Assembly (NCBI GenBank): GCA_046594105.1 | Contig: JBKJQB010000248.1 | Coordinates: forward strand, 4,793 to 68,792 | Length of the DNA stretch: 64,000 nucleotides | Direction of reading: 5' to 3' | Origin: JBDSGC01 sp046594105 | GTDB lineage: Bacteria > Acidobacteriota > Thermoanaerobaculia > Gp7-AA8 | Shown: one piece after another, positions 61,630 through 64,000 of the stretch | Layout of the letters: every line of letters starts with the position of its first letter | Numbering within the stretch: the first letter of the stretch is position 1 | Translations under genes and position numbers: made by a program | Notes under the pieces: generated by a model | Database searches by the model: none | Told to the model about the DNA's origin: nothing | What the model saw: the letters and a program-made list of their open reading frames with translations, nothing else

Positions 61630-62559
61630 ATGCGTAAGTCGCTCATGCTGTGCCTGCTTGCGCTCCTGACCGTCGCGGGCAACGCGTTCGCCGTCGGCGA
61701 AGGACGGATTCAGGGGAAAGTCACCGATGCAGCCACGAAGGCTCCGGTGCCCAACGTCGTGATCCAGGTCGTGTCCACCGGAAGCCGCTCCTTCAAATCC
61801 GATTACAAGGGTGAGAAGGATGGGTCCTACCGATTCCTGATCCTTGACGCCACGCTGCCGTACAAGTTCACCTACTCCGCGCCGGGATACCAGCCCTTTT
61901 CCGTCCCCATCAAACTGAAGCTTGGCGATGCCACCATCCAGGACGTCAAGCTGGTCCCGGAGAGCGCCGCAGGAGCGGCCACTCCCGGAGCTGCTGCTCC
62001 AGCCAAGGCGGACCCCGCCGTGGTCGCCTACAACGAAGGCGCGGCGCTGGCCAACGAAGGCAAGAACGCCGAAGCCATCGCCAAGATGGAACTGGCGATC
62101 GCCGCGAAGCCGGACTTCACCGCCGGTCTGGAAGGCGTGGCCAAGCTCTACCTGCGCACCAAGCAATATGCCAAAGCGATCGAACGTGCGAACAGCGCGC
62201 TTGCGATTTCGGCCGACGAGATGGACATGTATGCCGTCCTCGCAGACGCCTACGCTGCCTCCGGCGACAAGGTGAAAGCCGCCGAAGCGCGCAAGAAGCT
62301 TCCGGCGGACCCGACCTCGCTGTTCAATGACGCTGCTCGTATGATCAACTCCGGCAAAGACAAAGAGGCGGAGGTGCTTCTGAAGCAGGCCATCGCCGCC
62401 AACGACAAGATGGCCCCCGCCTACTACGAGCTGGGAATGATCTACGTCCGTGGTCAGAAGAACGCGGACGCGAAGGCGAACCTGCAGAAGTATCTGGAGC
62501 TCGACCCGAGCGGCAAAGACGCAGCCACGGCCAAAGAAATGCTGAAGTACGTGAAGTGA
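61630..62559 (+). CDS. Secreted protein with carboxypeptidase-regulatory-like domain and TPR repeats
   Basis: The protein has 309 residues. A signal peptide (MRKSLMLCLLALLTVAGNAFA) is followed by a CarboxypepD_reg-like beta-sandwich (about 28-110; GRIQGKVTDAATKAPVPNVV, SYRFLILDATLPYKFTYSA). An Ala/Pro linker and TPR repeats (about 135-305; AYYELGMIYVRGQKNADAKA) follow. The ATG at 61630 follows GAGGAGATATCG. It probably acts as a periplasmic or outer-membrane interaction protein. A clear terminator follows. Confidence 0.8.
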   Translation: MRKSLMLCLLALLTVAGNAFAVGEGRIQGKVTDAATKAPVPNVVIQVVSTGSRSFKSDYKGEKDGSYRFLILDATLPYKFTYSAPGYQPFSVPIKLKLGDATIQDVKLVPESAAGAATPGAAAPAKADPAVVAYNEGAALANEGKNAEAIAKMELAIAAKPDFTAGLEGVAKLYLRTKQYAKAIERANSALAISADEMDMYAVLADAYAASGDKVKAAEARKKLPADPTSLFNDAARMINSGKDKEAEVLLKQAIAANDKMAPAYYELGMIYVRGQKNADAKANLQKYLELDPSGKDAATAKEMLKYVK

Positions 62560-62590
62560 CGCAACCGTTCAAGCGACCTGGCATAAGCTG

Positions 62591-62622
62591 ACGGGGAGCA
62601 TCACGCTCCCCGTTTTCTTTTT
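62591..62622 (+). terminator. Rho-independent terminator after the TPR gene
   Basis: A perfect 9-bp stem ACGGGGAGC/GCTCCCCGT (62591-62599, 62605-62613) with an ATCAC loop is followed by TTTCTTTTT. The next gene's ribosome site begins just after it. Confidence 0.92.
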
Positions 62623-62634
62623 CTGGAGGATTCC

Positions 62635-63087
62635 ATGCGACGCCTGCTGATCCCCGCCGTTCTCCTTCTGGCTTCGTGTTCGCTGCAGACCGCGGGCAGA
62701 TCGAACCTCCCGGAACCGACCATCGAGCTCAATCAGTTGTCGCGCATCGCCGACCCCACCCGCAACGTGACCGGCCCGCTCAGCGTGCAGTTCCAGGTAA
62801 CGGTGACCAACAACGCCGCGCAGCCCATCGAGCTGCGAAGAGTCGATTTGCAGTCGGTCGGCTTTGGTTCCTACGACCTTTCGGCCACTCACCCCTTCTC
62901 ACTGTCGATCGCTCCCGGAGCGACGGAATCGGCCAGCTTCTGGGCATCCGGATCCATCGACACATCGTCGCTCAACGGCGCGAACGGTCCGGTGACCCTG
63001 CGCGCGGCACTTCAATTTGAATCAGCGGCCGGCGGCTTCCAGTCGACGGTCATCCGCTCGGTCAACCGCCAGGGATCAGGAGACTGA
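62635..63087 (+). CDS. Lipoprotein of unknown function, first of a paralogous pair
   Basis: The protein has 150 residues. The lipoprotein signal MRRLLIPAVLLLASC has its Cys at residue 15. The remainder is a single beta-rich domain with a segment VTVTNNAAQPIELRRVDLQS that recalls LEA14/WHy-like immunoglobulin folds. GGAGGA precedes the ATG. The next gene, which starts one base after this stop, encodes a similar protein. The function is unknown. Confidence 0.7.
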   Translation: MRRLLIPAVLLLASCSLQTAGRSNLPEPTIELNQLSRIADPTRNVTGPLSVQFQVTVTNNAAQPIELRRVDLQSVGFGSYDLSATHPFSLSIAPGATESASFWASGSIDTSSLNGANGPVTLRAALQFESAAGGFQSTVIRSVNRQGSGD

Positions 63088-63088
63088 C

Positions 63089-63547
63089 ATGTTTTTCCGT
63101 GCGGCTTTTCTCGTCGCTCTTCTGTTCGCCGGATGCGCGAGCGGTCCGGCAGGTGCGCTCGCCAAGCTGCCACGACCGAAGGTCCAGATCCTCTCCCGTA
63201 CCAATCTCGTGGAGAGCTCGCCGAGCATGGCATCCGGCGTCGCCGTTCACTACGAAATCCGCATCACCAACCAGGCGGAGATCCCCATCACGCTGAAGCG
63301 CATCGATCTCGACGCCATGGCCGGCGGAGGGTTTGAGGTGCAGGCCAAGACACGCATCTTCGACGTGACCATCGCCCCCACCGAGACCCGCTCCGTCGAT
63401 TTCGACACCACCGCCTACATCAACGACCCGCTCGGCGCCGACGCGCGCCAGCCCGTGGCCATCCGCGCCACCACCCTCTTTACCACCGCCCAGGGAAAGC
63501 TGCAGAGCATCACCCAGCAGCGGGTGAGCATGGTTCCCGAGGATTAG
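63089..63547 (+). CDS. Lipoprotein of unknown function, second of a paralogous pair
   Basis: The protein has 152 residues. The signal MFFRAAFLVALLFAGC has its lipobox Cys at residue 16. The beta-rich domain contains YEIRITNQAEIPITLKRIDLDAM, matching the same region of the preceding protein in pattern and spacing, followed by APTETRSVDF against APGATESASF there. The tandem arrangement suggests duplication. The proteins may form a hetero-pair at the membrane surface; this is inference. Confidence 0.7.
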   Translation: MFFRAAFLVALLFAGCASGPAGALAKLPRPKVQILSRTNLVESSPSMASGVAVHYEIRITNQAEIPITLKRIDLDAMAGGGFEVQAKTRIFDVTIAPTETRSVDFDTTAYINDPLGADARQPVAIRATTLFTTAQGKLQSITQQRVSMVPED

Positions 63548-63573
63548 GGGCGGAGCGGCGTAGGGCGGAGACG

Positions 63574-63722
63574 GGTGTGGTGCGGCCGTCCCGGCCGCCC
63601 TCGATGTCCGTTCCTGCCGGGGCGCGCCGGAGGCGCAGCCAGAGGGTAGCCGGTCGGCAAGCGCGAAGCGCGCAGCCACCGGATACGATCGCCTGATCAA
63701 GACGCCGCCCCGGCGGGGCGGC
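63574..63722. repeat. REP-like palindromes upstream of a Y1 transposase
   Basis: A GTAG (63646-63649) begins a palindromic stretch (GCCGGT...ACCGG). An inner GCGCGAAGCGCGC hairpin lies at 63661-63673, and a perfect hairpin GCCGCCCC/GGGGCGGC at 63704-63722. A piece of the GGCCG repeat lies near 63574-63593. Confidence 0.55.
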
Positions 63723-63734
63723 AGAGAGGCTGCG

Positions 63735-64000
63735 ATGCCATCCACACACGTCAGCCTTCATTACCATCTCGTCTTCAGTACGAAGGACCGTAGCCCCTTC
63801 ATCTCGACAGAAGTGCGTTCTCGCCTGCACGCATACCTCGGCGGAATCGTACGGAGGCTCGACGGCATCGCACTCGAAGTTGGAGGCCCCGACGACCACG
63901 TGCACCTGCTGATCGGATTGAAGGCCACGCATCTGCTCGCGAACCTGATGCGCGTGTTGAAGGCCGACTCCTCCAAATGGGCTCATGGAGAGTTGGGTCT
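63735..64000 (+). mobile_element. IS200-like / REP-associated Y1 transposase (RAYT), 3' end cut by the window
   Basis: The 88 visible codons start STHVSLHYHLVFSTKDRSPF and contain GGPDDHVHLLIGL, with the HUH metal motif (HVH). This is the Y1_Tnp/TnpA fold of single-strand transposases and RAYTs. The catalytic Tyr lies beyond the window. Upstream hairpins with a GTAG tetranucleotide resemble the REP sequences that RAYTs recognise. Whether it is an active insertion sequence or a domesticated RAYT cannot be decided here. Confidence 0.85.

Overview
This is a GC-rich window of an ordinary-looking bacterial chromosome with an outer membrane: O-antigen ligase, Spy/CpxP-like periplasmic proteins, lipoproteins and parvulin- and cyclophilin-type folding catalysts are all present. 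Genes are dense, lie on both strands and often overlap by ATGA. Housekeeping genes (dnaB, speA, icd, pyrF, purE, purD, purM, purN, fabH, hslO, polX, dacA) are mixed with many secreted proteins of unknown function, three separate ECF sigma/anti-sigma loci and several families of short intergenic repeats. An Acidobacteriota-like soil or sediment bacterium would fit, but this is inference; no rRNA or other taxonomic marker is present.

Layout. 1-6524: the 3' three quarters of a giant NdvB/GH94 cyclic beta-1,2-glucan synthase-like gene. 6686-6777: tRNA-Ser(GCU). 6.8-9.9 kb: Rieske-FAD oxidoreductase, KGG stress protein, cyclophilin lipoprotein. 9.9-13.6 kb: AmgK-like sugar kinase, NAD-type isocitrate dehydrogenase, DUF309 protein, and a fused AhbA-AhbB-like siroheme decarboxylase/Lrp-type protein. 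13.7-19.8 kb: a small membrane protein, parvulin, dnaB, and an NfeD-stomatin-unknown operon. 19.9-22.0 kb: KDPG-aldolase family protein coupled to a fusion of an aminophenol-dioxygenase-like subunit with a RidA/deaminase domain. 22.1-26.9 kb: GGDEF-EAL protein, glycosyltransferase, Trm112-like protein, O-antigen ligase. 27-30.1 kb: ECF locus 1 (sigma, HEAT-repeat anti-sigma, DUF4097). 30.1-34.3 kb: zinc-ribbon TPR protein, 3-hydroxybutyryl-CoA dehydrogenase, and a zinc-ribbon histidine-kinase-like ATPase without a visible phospho-acceptor His. 36.1-34.3 kb, minus strand: ECF locus 2 (Spy, sigma, anti-sigma, second Spy). 36.2-39.4 kb: two secreted unknowns. 39.4-42.2 kb: purD-purE-CDF transporter. 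42.6-44.4 kb: ECF locus 3 (sigma, anti-sigma, secretin-N-like protein), ending in a strong terminator. 44.6-49.4 kb: polX, pyrF, a secreted LVIVD-type gene broken by one in-frame amber codon, and an HNH nuclease. 49.5-52.9 kb: membrane unknown, RibD/DHFR-like protein, ABC exporter, small unknown. 53.2-59.3 kb: dacA, purN-purM, membrane unknown, fabH, hslO, lipoprotein. 59.6-63.5 kb: speA, a TPR protein, and two paralogous lipoproteins. 63.7 kb to the end: start of an IS200-like/RAYT Y1 transposase preceded by REP-like hairpins.

The strongest candidates for new biology are the fused siroheme-decarboxylase-like protein with both expected histidines changed, the PolX with both metal-binding aspartates changed to Asn, the dioxygenase-RidA fusion, the three ECF loci with different outputs, and the dispersed modular repeats, whose two families share one half of their sequence. 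No CRISPR array, prophage, plasmid origin or clear defence system is visible.
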